Assembly (NCBI GenBank): GCA_964429795.1
Contig: CAYSCW010000043.1
Span: 1-19,682 of the forward strand
Origin: CAYSCW01 sp964429795
GTDB lineage: Bacteria; Acidobacteriota; Aminicenantia; Aminicenantales; Aminicenantaceae
Length of the DNA: 19,682 bases
Direction: 5' to 3'
Part shown: positions 8,305 to 15,771 of the stretch, piece after piece
How the letters are laid out: every line of letters begins with the position of its first letter
How positions within the stretch are numbered: position 1 is the first letter of the stretch
Notes under the pieces: generated by a model
The model's database searches: none
Seen by the model: the letters and a program-made list of their open reading frames with translations, nothing else
What the model was told of the DNA's origin: nothing
Program-made: the position numbers and the translations under genes

Positions 8305-9627
8305 ATGAAGAAAGAAATGTATGATTTGGCTGATTGGTCGATCAAGACCGCAAAATCGGCAGGCGCTGATGAATGTCGGGTCGGTATTAACAGCGAGCGT
8401 TTCGTTGAGATAAGCTACCGGGAGCGCAAGCCCGAGAATATCAAAGAGGCTTCCACAAAAGGGCTTTTCATCGAAGTCTATGCCGATGGCCGATTTTCAA
8501 TCCAGAGCACTTCGGATTTGCGTAAGACCGCTTTGAAAGATTTTCTCTCAAATGCCGTGGCCATGACAAAGCTTTTAGCAGAGGATCCTTATCGTGTTTT
8601 ACCAGACCCGAAATATTACAAGGGTAGAGCAGATGTAGAATTAGGCCTTATCGACCCTGACTATAAAAAGCTTACGCCTGAAGGCCGACACAAAATGGTG
8701 AAAACAATAGAAGAAGCCTGTCTTGCAAAAGGCGGGGATAAGGTTGTAACGGTTACAGCAGAAGAGTATGACAGCCGTGTTGAATCGGCCCTGATGAGCA
8801 GCAATGGTTTTGACGGATATACGGAAGCCACCATTTACTGGGCTGGCGCACAGATGACTGCTCTGGATGAAGGGGACCGGAGACCCATGGGGAGTAACTC
8901 TGCTGCGGCTGTTAAAGGAAAAATCATGCCCAAGCCTGAGGAAATCGGTGCTGTTTGTGCGGAACGCACTCTCGCTTTACTCGGTGCCAAAAAAATCAAA
9001 ACAGAGACCCTGCCCATTATCGTAGAGAACAGGAATGTTCCAAGGCTTTTCGGGGGTTTTCTTGCGGCTATGTATGGAAGGAACATCCAGCAAAAACAAT
9101 CCTTCCTTGCGGATATGAAAGGTAAGAAGATTGCAGGCGAACATTTCACAGTCACCGATGATCCCTTTGTTGTGAATGGCTTGGGAAGCCGGTTGTATGA
9201 TAGCGATGGGTTTGCAACGAAGAAGAGAACCATGATCGACAAGGGTGTGTTGAAAGAGTTCTATATCGATTGGTACTACAGCAGGAAACTCGATTGGGAT
9301 CCGACAACAGGAGGACCTTCAAACCTGGTTGTCCCTCCAGGAAATCGCTCAGTCAAGGAAATCATGAAGGATCTCGGAAGAGGCATCTTCATCACCGGAT
9401 TCATCGGCGGTAATTCCAACTCGACTACTGGCGATGCATCGATAGGTATTATCGGTCAGCTTTTTGATGAAGGCGAGCTGGTGCATCCTGTTTCTGAAAT
9501 GAACATTGCTGACAATCACCTCAAGTTTTGGAACAGGCTTGTCGAAGTTGCCAACGACCCTTGGATTTATTCTTCCTTCCAGACGCCGAGCCTGGTTTTT
9601 ACAGACGTAGTTGTTGCTGGTATTTAG
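8305..9627 (+). CDS. tldE: TldE/PmbA-like partner of TldD
   Basis: This 440-residue member of the TldD/PmbA family lacks the HExxxH zinc motif, as expected for the non-catalytic TldE partner. Family features include the N-terminal block ADECRVGINSERFVEISYRE, the glycine-rich GIFITGFIGGNSNSTTGDAS, and the conserved C-terminal segment ending PSLVFTDVVVAG. In known systems TldE is needed to build the active heterodimer cavity. It starts MKKEMYDLADWSIKTA, with no Sec or Tat signal and no upstream in-frame extension to supply one, although its partner has a Tat signal. The start ATG has AAAGGAGAG upstream, 13 bp after the tldD stop. Either the pair is exported pre-folded with TldD as the carrier, or the TldD signal is not used. 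Confidence 0.92.
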   Translation: MKKEMYDLADWSIKTAKSAGADECRVGINSERFVEISYRERKPENIKEASTKGLFIEVYADGRFSIQSTSDLRKTALKDFLSNAVAMTKLLAEDPYRVLPDPKYYKGRADVELGLIDPDYKKLTPEGRHKMVKTIEEACLAKGGDKVVTVTAEEYDSRVESALMSSNGFDGYTEATIYWAGAQMTALDEGDRRPMGSNSAAAVKGKIMPKPEEIGAVCAERTLALLGAKKIKTETLPIIVENRNVPRLFGGFLAAMYGRNIQQKQSFLADMKGKKIAGEHFTVTDDPFVVNGLGSRLYDSDGFATKKRTMIDKGVLKEFYIDWYYSRKLDWDPTTGGPSNLVVPPGNRSVKEIMKDLGRGIFITGFIGGNSNSTTGDASIGIIGQLFDEGELVHPVSEMNIADNHLKFWNRLVEVANDPWIYSSFQTPSLVFTDVVVAGI

Positions 9628-9693
9628 ACATCCTTATATAGCCCCCTCTGAAGTCGAAAGAATAATCTGTTATAAAAACTCAGCAATTCTCTG

Positions 9694-9736
9694 GTACGCC
9701 TCTAGCTCAGGGGATAGGCGACGAATCCCGGATCCG
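9694..9736 (+). pseudogene. Degraded 5' half of a tRNA-Arg gene
   Basis: This 43-base stretch aligns with the 5' 42 or so bases of the intact tRNA-Arg(CCG) at 16233 and its two preceding bases, with five mismatches and one deletion. TAGCTCAGGGGATAG in the D-arm is fully conserved. Similarity stops after GGATCCG on the 3' side of the anticodon stem, and no T-arm or acceptor 3' strand follows. The deletion and anticodon-arm changes make it non-functional. It is the main recognisable element in the 313-bp gap between tldE and the kinase, apart from the kinase control region. Confidence 0.75.
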
Positions 9737-9808
9737 ATTTCTTTATTTTTCCTAAGTCCTTGAAAACAAAGTAATAGTCAATCTTATCAACAATTTACGA
9801 AATTTATT

Positions 9809-9904
9809 CTAGGTACGTGTAGGTATATCTAGGTATGGGAAAGTACATCTCAGACGGTCACAATTTGGTCACAATTTGACACCCCCTTCATTCCTTGATA
9901 TCTT
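9809..9904 (+). promoter_or_regulatory. Kinase-gene control region: two direct-repeat arrays and a promoter
   Basis: Three TAGGTA hexamers begin at 9810, 9820 and 9830, exactly one helical turn apart. Two perfect 11-bp repeats GGTCACAATTT follow at 9856-9866 and 9867-9877. The second runs into a perfect TTGACA -35 box (9876-9881), with TATCTT as -10 (9899-9904) after a 17-bp spacer. Transcription would start about 30 bp before the kinase ATG. An 11-bp tandem repeat of seven conserved plus four A/T bases next to a -35 box is how PhoB/OmpR-type regulators usually bind; that reading is inference. Confidence 0.55.
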
Positions 9905-9940
9905 TTCCAAGACCAACAACGGGAAAATAAGGGGACAGCA

Positions 9941-12900
9941 ATGTCAATTAAATGTTCCAAATGTCATCATGAGAATCCCGATGATACCATTTACTGTGGT
10001 AAGTGTGCCTCACCTCTTCATCCTTCCGAAGGTATAGCTGTCACAGAAACCATTGAAACTCACAAGGAAGAATTAACCAGAGGAACTACCTTTGCAGATA
10101 GGTACGAGATCATCGAAGAACTAGGTAAAGGCGGGATGGGAAGAGTCTACAGAGTTGAGGATGCTAAGTTAGAACAAGAAGTTGCCCTCAAGCTAATTAA
10201 ACCAGAGATTGCTTCAGATAAGAAGACTATTGAAAGATTCAGAAACGAGTTGAAAACAGCACGTATGATAGCCCATAAGAATGTGTGTCGCATGTTTGAT
10301 CTTGGGGAGTCAGAAGGGGCACGCTTTATCACTATGGAGTATGTGAGCGGGGAAGATTTAAAAAGCTTCATCAGAAGGTCTGGACAATTAACAGTGGGGA
10401 CAACAATAAGAATTGCCAAACAAGTATGCGAGGGGTTGTCTGAAGCGCACAGACTTGGTGTTGTGCATCGTGATCTCAAGCCCAGCAACATCATGATAGA
10501 CAAAGAGGGAAATGCCAGAATTATGGATTTCGGTATTGCCCACTCACTCGAGGCGAAGGGAATCACAGGTGCAGGAGTGATGATAGGAACACCTGAATAC
10601 ATGTCGCCGGAACAAGTAGAGGGAAAGGAAGTCGATCAGCAGTCAGACATCTATTCGTTAGGAGTCATCCTTTACGAGATGTTAACAGGAAGGGTGCCGT
10701 TTGAAGGTGATACTCCTTTCGTTATAGGAGTCAAGCACAAGAGTGAAGCTCCTAAAGACCCGAAAGAATTCAATGCCCAGATTCCTGATGATTTGAGCCA
10801 TTTAATCCTTAAATGCTTGGAAAAGGATAAAGAGAAAAGGTATCAGAGTGCAGGTGAAGTTCGCTCCGAGCTTGTTAATATCGAGAAAGGAGTTCCTGCC
10901 ACAGAGCGAGTAGTTCCCAGAAGAAAACCTCTCACTTCAAGAGAAATAACAGTAAAGCTTAGCTTAAGGAAGCTTTTCGTCCCTGCTATGGCAGTTATTG
11001 TTCTTGCAATAATTGGAATAATCATTTGGCGTTTCATTCTACAAAAAGGAGCATTGCCACTTCCTTCAGAAAGGCAATCTATCGCTGTCATCGGTTTTAA
11101 AAATCAAACTGGAGATAAGGCCTTCGACTATCTGCAAGAGGCTATTCCCAATCTGCTTATCACCAGCCTTGAACAGTCAGGATATTTGAGTGTGACCACA
11201 TGGGAAAGAATGCATGACCTCCTCAAGCAGATGGGAAAAGAGGATGTGGAAATTATTGATAGGGATTTGGGCTTTGAGCTGTGCCAATTGGATGGAATAG
11301 ATGTTATTGTCTTGGGGAGTTTTGTTAAGGCCGGGGATATGTTTGCTACCGATGTGAAAGTTTTGGATATCGACTCAAAGAGCCTTCTGAGGAGTGCCAG
11401 CTCAAAAGGCATTGGAGTCCAGAGCATTCTCGAAAGCCAGATTGATGAACTAAGTAAGGAAATCTCTCGGGGAGTCGGGCTCTCAGAGCGTAAAATAAGA
11501 GCCACTCAACTCAGTATTGCTGAGGCCACCACCGCTTCCATGGATTCCTACAATTTCTTTTTAAGAGGAAGAGAGGACAAGGAAAAATACTACTTTGATG
11601 ATGCCCGACGATTTCTAGAGAAGGCAGTTGAGATCGACCCGACCTTCGCCTTAGCTTACCGCTATCTCGCTGATGTTTACACTGTTTTAGGTAATACCAA
11701 AGCGAGAGATGATGCAATCGAGAAAGCTAAGAAGTTTTCTGAGAAAGCAACAGATAAAGAGCGACTTTTTATTGAAGCTGCTTATGCCATGCACATTGAG
11801 AGAGATCTAGAGAAGAGATTAGGTATTCTAAAGGAATTAGTAAAGAAATACCCTAAGGAGAAACGAGCTCACTATGAATTAGGCTTAGAATACAAAGGAC
11901 AGGAATCATTCGATGAGGCCATCAAAGAATTCCAAAGAACATTGGAACTTGATCCCAACTTTGGTTTCGCAATTAATGAACTTGCCTATACTTATTCTTA
12001 TATGGGGGATTTCGAGAAAGCTATAGAATACTTTGAAAAATATGCTTCAGTATCTCCTGGGGATGCGAATCCACTAGATTCTATGGCTGAGATGTATCTG
12101 AGGATAGGAAAGCTTGATAAGTCCTTAGTCAAATACAAAGAAGCGTTAGAAGTTAAAAATGACTTTGGTTCAGATTGGAAGATTGCCTATATCTATGCCT
12201 TAAGGGAAGATTATGATGAGTGTAAGAGATGGATCGATCAATTTATTTCTCAAGCCCTATCGCCAGGCTCAAAAGCCGAAGGATATGTATGGAAAGGATT
12301 CTATGAGTACTGGCTTGGAAACTTTGATCAAGCTCTAACAGAACTACACAAAGCGGACGAAATAGCCCAGTCGGTGGAAAACGAGTTGTGGAAGGCTTGG
12401 ATAGACTATGTAAGAGGTTGGGTTCATTATGATAGAGGAGAACATGAACTTTCCCAGAAGTGCTTCAAAAATTGGCATGACATTATGGCGAAAAACTTCC
12501 CTTCCTCTATGCCTTTTTTTCAAGCTTTATATAGCGTTTATCTTGGATTATTGGATTTAGAGAGAGGAAGAAACGATTCTGCCGAATCCAGGTTGGCTGA
12601 GGTCAAATTGCAAATACCAAAGGTAAATCCATCCACAGAAATCCGAATAAAATTCCGTTATGACTTGCTCTCAACTGAGATCCTGCTGGCCAATGGTTCT
12701 GTAGAAGATGCGGTCTCAGTTGGAGAAAAGATGTCGTCTTTAGGAATGATAAGGTCGATGTTCAGTTGGTATGTTATTTCCTACAATGTGCCCATTCTTA
12801 AGGATGTATTAGCCAGGGCCTACATTCAAAAGGGAGAATTTGACAAAGCTATCACTGTGTACAAACGACTTATTTTGTTTGATCCAAAAAGTCCAGAGAG

Positions 12901-13075
12901 GTTTCTTATTCATCCAAAGTACCATTACAGGATGGCCAGATTGTACGAACAGAAAGGCCAGATGGACAAAGCCAAGGAGCACTACGAGAAATTCATAGAC
13001 CTCTGGAAGGATGCTGATCCCGGTATTCTTGAAGTTGAGGATGCGAAGAAGAGGCTGGCTGGGTTGAAAGCTTAG
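9941..13075 (+). CDS. Zinc-ribbon Ser/Thr kinase with TolB-like and TPR domains
   Basis: This 1044-residue membrane-anchored kinase begins with a zinc ribbon (C5, C8, C19, C22). A Hanks-type kinase domain follows (about 55-320): glycine loop GKGGMG at 62-67, ATP lysine K84, helix-C E103, HRDLKPSN at 176-183, DFG at 196-198 and GTPEYMSPEQ. All catalytic residues are present. A single membrane helix (about 346-366) separates the cytoplasmic kinase from a region (about 379-520) resembling the TolB/FlgO-like domain (SIAVIGFKNQTGDKAFDYL) and then many TPR repeats (about 535-1040, for example FALAYRYLADVYTVLG). The layout suggests a receptor whose external TPR face senses protein partners. The ATG follows AAGGGGACAG. 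Its direct-repeat promoter and flanking tRNA fragments set it apart from its neighbours. Confidence 0.93.
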   Translation: MSIKCSKCHHENPDDTIYCGKCASPLHPSEGIAVTETIETHKEELTRGTTFADRYEIIEELGKGGMGRVYRVEDAKLEQEVALKLIKPEIASDKKTIERFRNELKTARMIAHKNVCRMFDLGESEGARFITMEYVSGEDLKSFIRRSGQLTVGTTIRIAKQVCEGLSEAHRLGVVHRDLKPSNIMIDKEGNARIMDFGIAHSLEAKGITGAGVMIGTPEYMSPEQVEGKEVDQQSDIYSLGVILYEMLTGRVPFEGDTPFVIGVKHKSEAPKDPKEFNAQIPDDLSHLILKCLEKDKEKRYQSAGEVRSELVNIEKGVPATERVVPRRKPLTSREITVKLSLRKLFVPAMAVIVLAIIGIIIWRFILQKGALPLPSERQSIAVIGFKNQTGDKAFDYLQEAIPNLLITSLEQSGYLSVTTWERMHDLLKQMGKEDVEIIDRDLGFELCQLDGIDVIVLGSFVKAGDMFATDVKVLDIDSKSLLRSASSKGIGVQSILESQIDELSKEISRGVGLSERKIRATQLSIAEATTASMDSYNFFLRGREDKEKYYFDDARRFLEKAVEIDPTFALAYRYLADVYTVLGNTKARDDAIEKAKKFSEKATDKERLFIEAAYAMHIERDLEKRLGILKELVKKYPKEKRAHYELGLEYKGQESFDEAIKEFQRTLELDPNFGFAINELAYTYSYMGDFEKAIEYFEKYASVSPGDANPLDSMAEMYLRIGKLDKSLVKYKEALEVKNDFGSDWKIAYIYALREDYDECKRWIDQFISQALSPGSKAEGYVWKGFYEYWLGNFDQALTELHKADEIAQSVENELWKAWIDYVRGWVHYDRGEHELSQKCFKNWHDIMAKNFPSSMPFFQALYSVYLGLLDLERGRNDSAESRLAEVKLQIPKVNPSTEIRIKFRYDLLSTEILLANGSVEDAVSVGEKMSSLGMIRSMFSWYVISYNVPILKDVLARAYIQKGEFDKAITVYKRLILFDPKSPERFLIHPKYHYRMARLYEQKGQMDKAKEHYEKFIDLWKDADPGILEVEDAKKRLAGLKA

Positions 13076-13157
13076 TAGAACAAAATCGTCGGATTTGGAA
13101 TCCTTCACTCTTATTATTTTTTAGATTCGACATCTAATTTGTTTTCAGACAATTAAG

Positions 13158-13177
13158 ACTTCACTATTTATTGAAGT
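13158..13177 (+). other. Stem-loop after the kinase gene
   Basis: ACTTCA (13158-13163) and TGAAGT (13172-13177) form a 6-bp stem with an eight-base AT-rich loop, 83 bp past the kinase stop. No run of T follows directly, so termination is only a possibility. Besides this and the tRNA fragment at 13222, the 317-bp gap 13076-13392 shows nothing recognisable. Confidence 0.25.
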
Positions 13178-13221
13178 TCGAGTTTTGTGTCTAAAATGTG
13201 ACCGATTGGTTATGACAGAAA

Positions 13222-13276
13222 GAGCGCTGGACTCCGGATCCGTAGGCCACAGGTTAGATTCCTGTCAGGGGCGCCA
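13222..13276 (+). pseudogene. Degraded tRNA-Arg(CCG) retaining its 3' part
   Basis: The sequence covers the 3' strand of the D-stem (GAGC), an anticodon arm with a CCG anticodon, a perfect T-stem (ACAGG/CCTGT), the acceptor 3' strand CAGGGGC, a discriminator G and CCA. Eighteen bases over the anticodon arm (13229-13246) are identical to the intact tRNA at 16261-16278. The 5' acceptor strand and 5' D-stem are missing from the bases upstream. The T-loop reads TTAGATT, replacing the invariant C56 by A, and the anticodon stem has a C-U mismatch. It is therefore a remnant, possibly an attachment-site copy. Confidence 0.72.
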
Positions 13277-13392
13277 GCTTTCCCCTGGAAATCCCATATT
13301 TTCGTTTTATCAATTATATGCAAAAGTAGGCGATCTTAATCAAATTCTGTGACAAAATGTTGACAGGGAGAGGAGTCTATTTAAACCAGATG

Positions 13393-13758
13393 TTAAACTG
13401 CTTTTGGTTTGAATATAAAAAGTAGCATATTATAAACAAAGAGCACCGCTGCGCTTGACCAGTGGAACCATCCTGTTGCAGTTTCAATAAAGTGATAAAC
13501 TACAATAGAAATAATCACCAATGCTGCTGTAATTATTGCACTGTTGATGATAGCAATGTTTCTCTCAACATCCTTTAATGCAAACAGAAATAGAACAGCC
13601 CAACCCAATGGGAAAATTCCGTACAAGCGTAGGAAGAATCCCTGAGTTTCAGGAACAGCCAAAGCAGTAAGAATTCTTTCCGGGGTAAATGAAAAGATTA
13701 TAAACCAGAGTAAAAATAAAACAATTCCAATCCACAATAGAAATTTAATTGTGCCCAA
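13393..13758 (-). CDS. Small four-helix membrane protein of unknown function
   Basis: This protein of about 121 residues has four hydrophobic segments near 7-24, 41-59, 69-87 and 100-115 and a short basic C-terminus (FKPKAV). I do not recognise a family. The start is doubtful. TTG at 13758 is the only conventional start codon near the frame's beginning, yet the strong AAGGAGG (13780-13786) lies too far upstream for it. Reading back in frame gives EIKIAKN before LGTIKF, so translation may begin at a non-standard ATC (13776) or ATA (13770), or the ATG may have been lost. It stands alone between a tRNA remnant and an alkyl-sulfatase fragment. Confidence 0.7.
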   Translation of the reverse strand: MGTIKFLLWIGIVLFLLWFIIFSFTPERILTALAVPETQGFFLRLYGIFPLGWAVLFLFALKDVERNIAIINSAIITAALVIISIVVYHFIETATGWFHWSSAAVLFVYNMLLFIFKPKAV

Positions 13759-13865
13759 GTTTTTTGCTATTTTGATTTCCCTCCTTCAAGAGAATTGGTT
13801 AATGTTTTTTTAATTTACATTTTAGGAATTCAGTTGTCAACAATAAGTCTAGTGTTTTCAATTAA

Positions 13866-13888
13866 AAAATATAGGAAATTCGTTTTTG
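13866..13888 (+). repeat. 23-bp perfect direct repeat, copy 1
   Basis: The 23 bases are identical, in the same orientation, to 15562-15584; the core is ATAGGAAATTCGTTTTTG. The two copies bracket the alkyl-sulfatase fragment and the zinc-ribbon gene. Copy 1 overlaps the broken 5' edge of the sulfatase fragment. Confidence 0.85.
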
Positions 13889-14452
13889 CTATTATCAATC
13901 ATGACAATGGAAGGGATTGAAGCTGCTGAAAATGTTCGGGAAGTATTGACAGATTATAGGGATGCTATAAGATTTGTTTTGAATCAAACATTAAGGGGAA
14001 TGAATAAAGGATTAACACCTGATGAGTTGGTTCAATTTGTCAGGTTGCCAGCTTCACTGGCGAATAGAGAATATTTTCGAGAATATTATGGGACAGTTGA
14101 ATGGTCTGTGAGATCAATTTATTGTGGTTATCTCGGCTGGTTTGACGGCAATTCAACAAATTTATATCCACTACCGCCAGTCGAAGAAGCAGAACGAATT
14201 GTGAAATTGGCTGGTGGAGAAGAAAAAATTATGAATCAAATAAAGGAAGCCATCGCTTTAAAAGATTATCAATGGGCTTGTCAACTTGCAGACTACATAA
14301 TTGCACTTGACCCCGAATCCAGGGAAGTAAAATTGCTGAAAGCGAAGGCTTTAACCGCATTAACGGAAAAACAAATAAATTCTAATGCTCGACATTATTA
14401 TCTTTAAGTGGCAAAAGAATTAAAAAAAGAAATCAATGAAAAATCAAAATGA
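13880..14452 (+). pseudogene. Alkyl sulfatase fragment (dimerisation domain only)
   Basis: The encoded protein matches the alkyl sulfatase dimerisation domain of SdsA1/BDS1-type enzymes: YRDAIRFVLNQT, MNKGLTPDEL, REYYGTVEWSVRSIYCGYLG, YPLPPVEEAERIVKLAGG, and KALTALTEKQINSNARHYYL. Full enzymes have an N-terminal metallo-beta-lactamase domain that holds the zinc site and a C-terminal SCP2-like domain; both are absent. The frame opens in the 23-bp direct repeat with no convincing ribosome-binding site before ATG 13901 or 13907. It meets TAA at 14405-14407 exactly where the family would continue. The same frame then reads VAKELKKEINEKSK to a TGA at 14450-14452, suggesting an in-frame nonsense change. 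Residual function as a free domain is possible but unlikely, and it could not hydrolyse sulfate esters. Confidence 0.78.
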
Positions 14453-14497
14453 AATTATCCCAAATTGTCTTCTGACGCATGAAATGTCAAAATTTTC

Positions 14498-15502
14498 TTA
14501 CCATTCAATCCTTGGGTCTATCCATACAGCCAAATCCTGAGTTGATGTATACAAAACATGAACCTGTAAGACAACATCAACCTTCTGACCAGCATATCTA
14601 CCCAGATATAAAGCAAGATCATCCAAACGGCCGTCATAATAACACCTCTTGGCTTCGTAAAAGGATGGATCTTTTTTCACAAAAACTCTAAACTCAGCGC
14701 CATCTGTTTGACTTGCTTCCTTCAAAAATCCAATTCTTGTCCTGAATGTCGCTTTTGCTGGTAGATTTTCGATTCTAAATATTCCTAGAATTAATCCAAA
14801 TTCATCTCGCAACTGAGGACGCATCAACAAGACTTGTGAATATTTCTTATCATCCTCCAATAAAGCATCATATCGATAGCCAGCGAAACCTCTGAAATCA
14901 CTTTCTTCTCCAGGAAAAGGAAGATCCACATAACCATTCGCCCATTGAGTATTCACGTTTTCTGCTAATGGTAATAATTTAATTATTTTCCCTGGTAATC
15001 CCGCAGAACGTGGTGCCTTTCTCACATAAACTTTTCTGTTGCCTGTCCAGGGTTCATTGTCTGTATAGTCAAGGACCTTGGCCCCATACTCCAAGGAACC
15101 TTCAGGATAAGGCCCCCCTACAAAAACACAAGGAGACGTTAAACAAGCTTTTACTTCCTTTTCGTTGATTAAAATAGCAATCCTTTTTAAGCCCGTTCCA
15201 CTATTATCCTGAGCGTTTACAGTGAAAGTGATCATATCTTTAGTTGTTGGCTCCAAAGGATAAATAGATATTTTTACAGTGGGTTTTCCCATCTCTAATA
15301 ATCCTGTTCTTTGTTGAGAGGAAATTTTTATCCCAAGTGATAAGACTATTAAAAATAAAAGTATTAACCTCGTTGAGTTACGTAAGGGGTTCGGCTCGAG
15401 AGACGGAAAAATTTTAGAAAGAATGGATTGTATTCCACAGCTAGCACAAAGACGGGAGTTGTCAGGATTATCAAAATGACATTTGGGGCAATTAATAGCC
15501 AA
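14498..15502 (-). CDS. Zinc-ribbon, membrane-anchored protein with C-terminal beta domain
   Basis: This 334-residue protein begins with a zinc ribbon whose cysteines (C5, C8, C19, C22) and NPDN spacer match the ribbon that starts the nearby kinase. A single membrane helix (about 45-58, LILLFLIVLSLG) places the rest outside the cytoplasm. Residues 70-165 look like a beta-sandwich (VKISIYPLEPTTKDMITFTV). The C-terminal half contains RTRIGFLKEASQTDGAEFRV and VDVVLQVHVLYTSTQDLAVW, a pattern resembling NPCBM/carbohydrate-binding-like beta domains; that comparison is tentative. The start is TTG at 15502, with AGAGGA five bases upstream. Function is unknown. The gene sits between 23-bp direct repeats with a sulfatase fragment, so it may have arrived with them. 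Confidence 0.8.
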   Translation of the reverse strand: MAINCPKCHFDNPDNSRLCASCGIQSILSKIFPSLEPNPLRNSTRLILLFLIVLSLGIKISSQQRTGLLEMGKPTVKISIYPLEPTTKDMITFTVNAQDNSGTGLKRIAILINEKEVKACLTSPCVFVGGPYPEGSLEYGAKVLDYTDNEPWTGNRKVYVRKAPRSAGLPGKIIKLLPLAENVNTQWANGYVDLPFPGEESDFRGFAGYRYDALLEDDKKYSQVLLMRPQLRDEFGLILGIFRIENLPAKATFRTRIGFLKEASQTDGAEFRVFVKKDPSFYEAKRCYYDGRLDDLALYLGRYAGQKVDVVLQVHVLYTSTQDLAVWIDPRIEW

Positions 15503-15561
15503 TTTAATCCTCTGATCCTTACATTGAAAAAAATATCAAGGAATGAGGAAAGAATCAATGT

Positions 15562-15584
15562 AAAATATAGGAAATTCGTTTTTG
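15562..15584 (+). repeat. 23-bp perfect direct repeat, copy 2
   Basis: This copy is identical to 13866-13888 in the same orientation, 1696 bp away. It lies just beyond the 5' end of the zinc-ribbon gene and overlaps the end of the receiver-domain remnant. Confidence 0.85.
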
Positions 15585-15587
15585 TCT

Positions 15588-15677
15588 TTGATCCAGATCC
15601 CTAATCATTTTCCATAATTTCCATCCACTGACATCCTGAAATGAGAGTATCACATCCAAAAAGACAAGGTCAACGAC
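15588..15677 (-). pseudogene. Scrap of a response-regulator receiver domain
   Basis: The minus-strand frame between two stops reads VVDLVFLDVIL, then SFQDVSGWKLWKMIRDLDQR. The first part matches the phospho-acceptor strand of receiver domains (DLVFLD), and SGWKLWKMIR matches the following loop and helix, with a few extra residues between. There is no start codon, no N-terminal acidic pair and no C-terminal Thr/Lys part. Beyond it the frame runs through the 23-bp repeat to a TGA at 15555-15557. The identification rests on about 25 residues. Confidence 0.42.
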
Positions 15678-15771
15678 TCAAAAAGAGTAACGAATCAACC
15701 GAAACCTTCAAACCATCAAGTTTTAGATAAACTCCGTCATCGAATCAGCAAAAAGACAACCACAGAGGCCC

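Noticed and set aside
13091..13103. GGATT-TGG-AATCC mini-hairpin just after the kinase stop, a possible terminator
   Set aside because: A 5-bp stem with a three-base loop and the T-rich tract about ten bases away is too weak to call.
15364..15558. Hydrophobic 64-codon minus-strand frame
   Set aside because: It overlaps the start of the zinc-ribbon gene in another frame and has no ribosome-binding site; the zinc-ribbon start is well supported.
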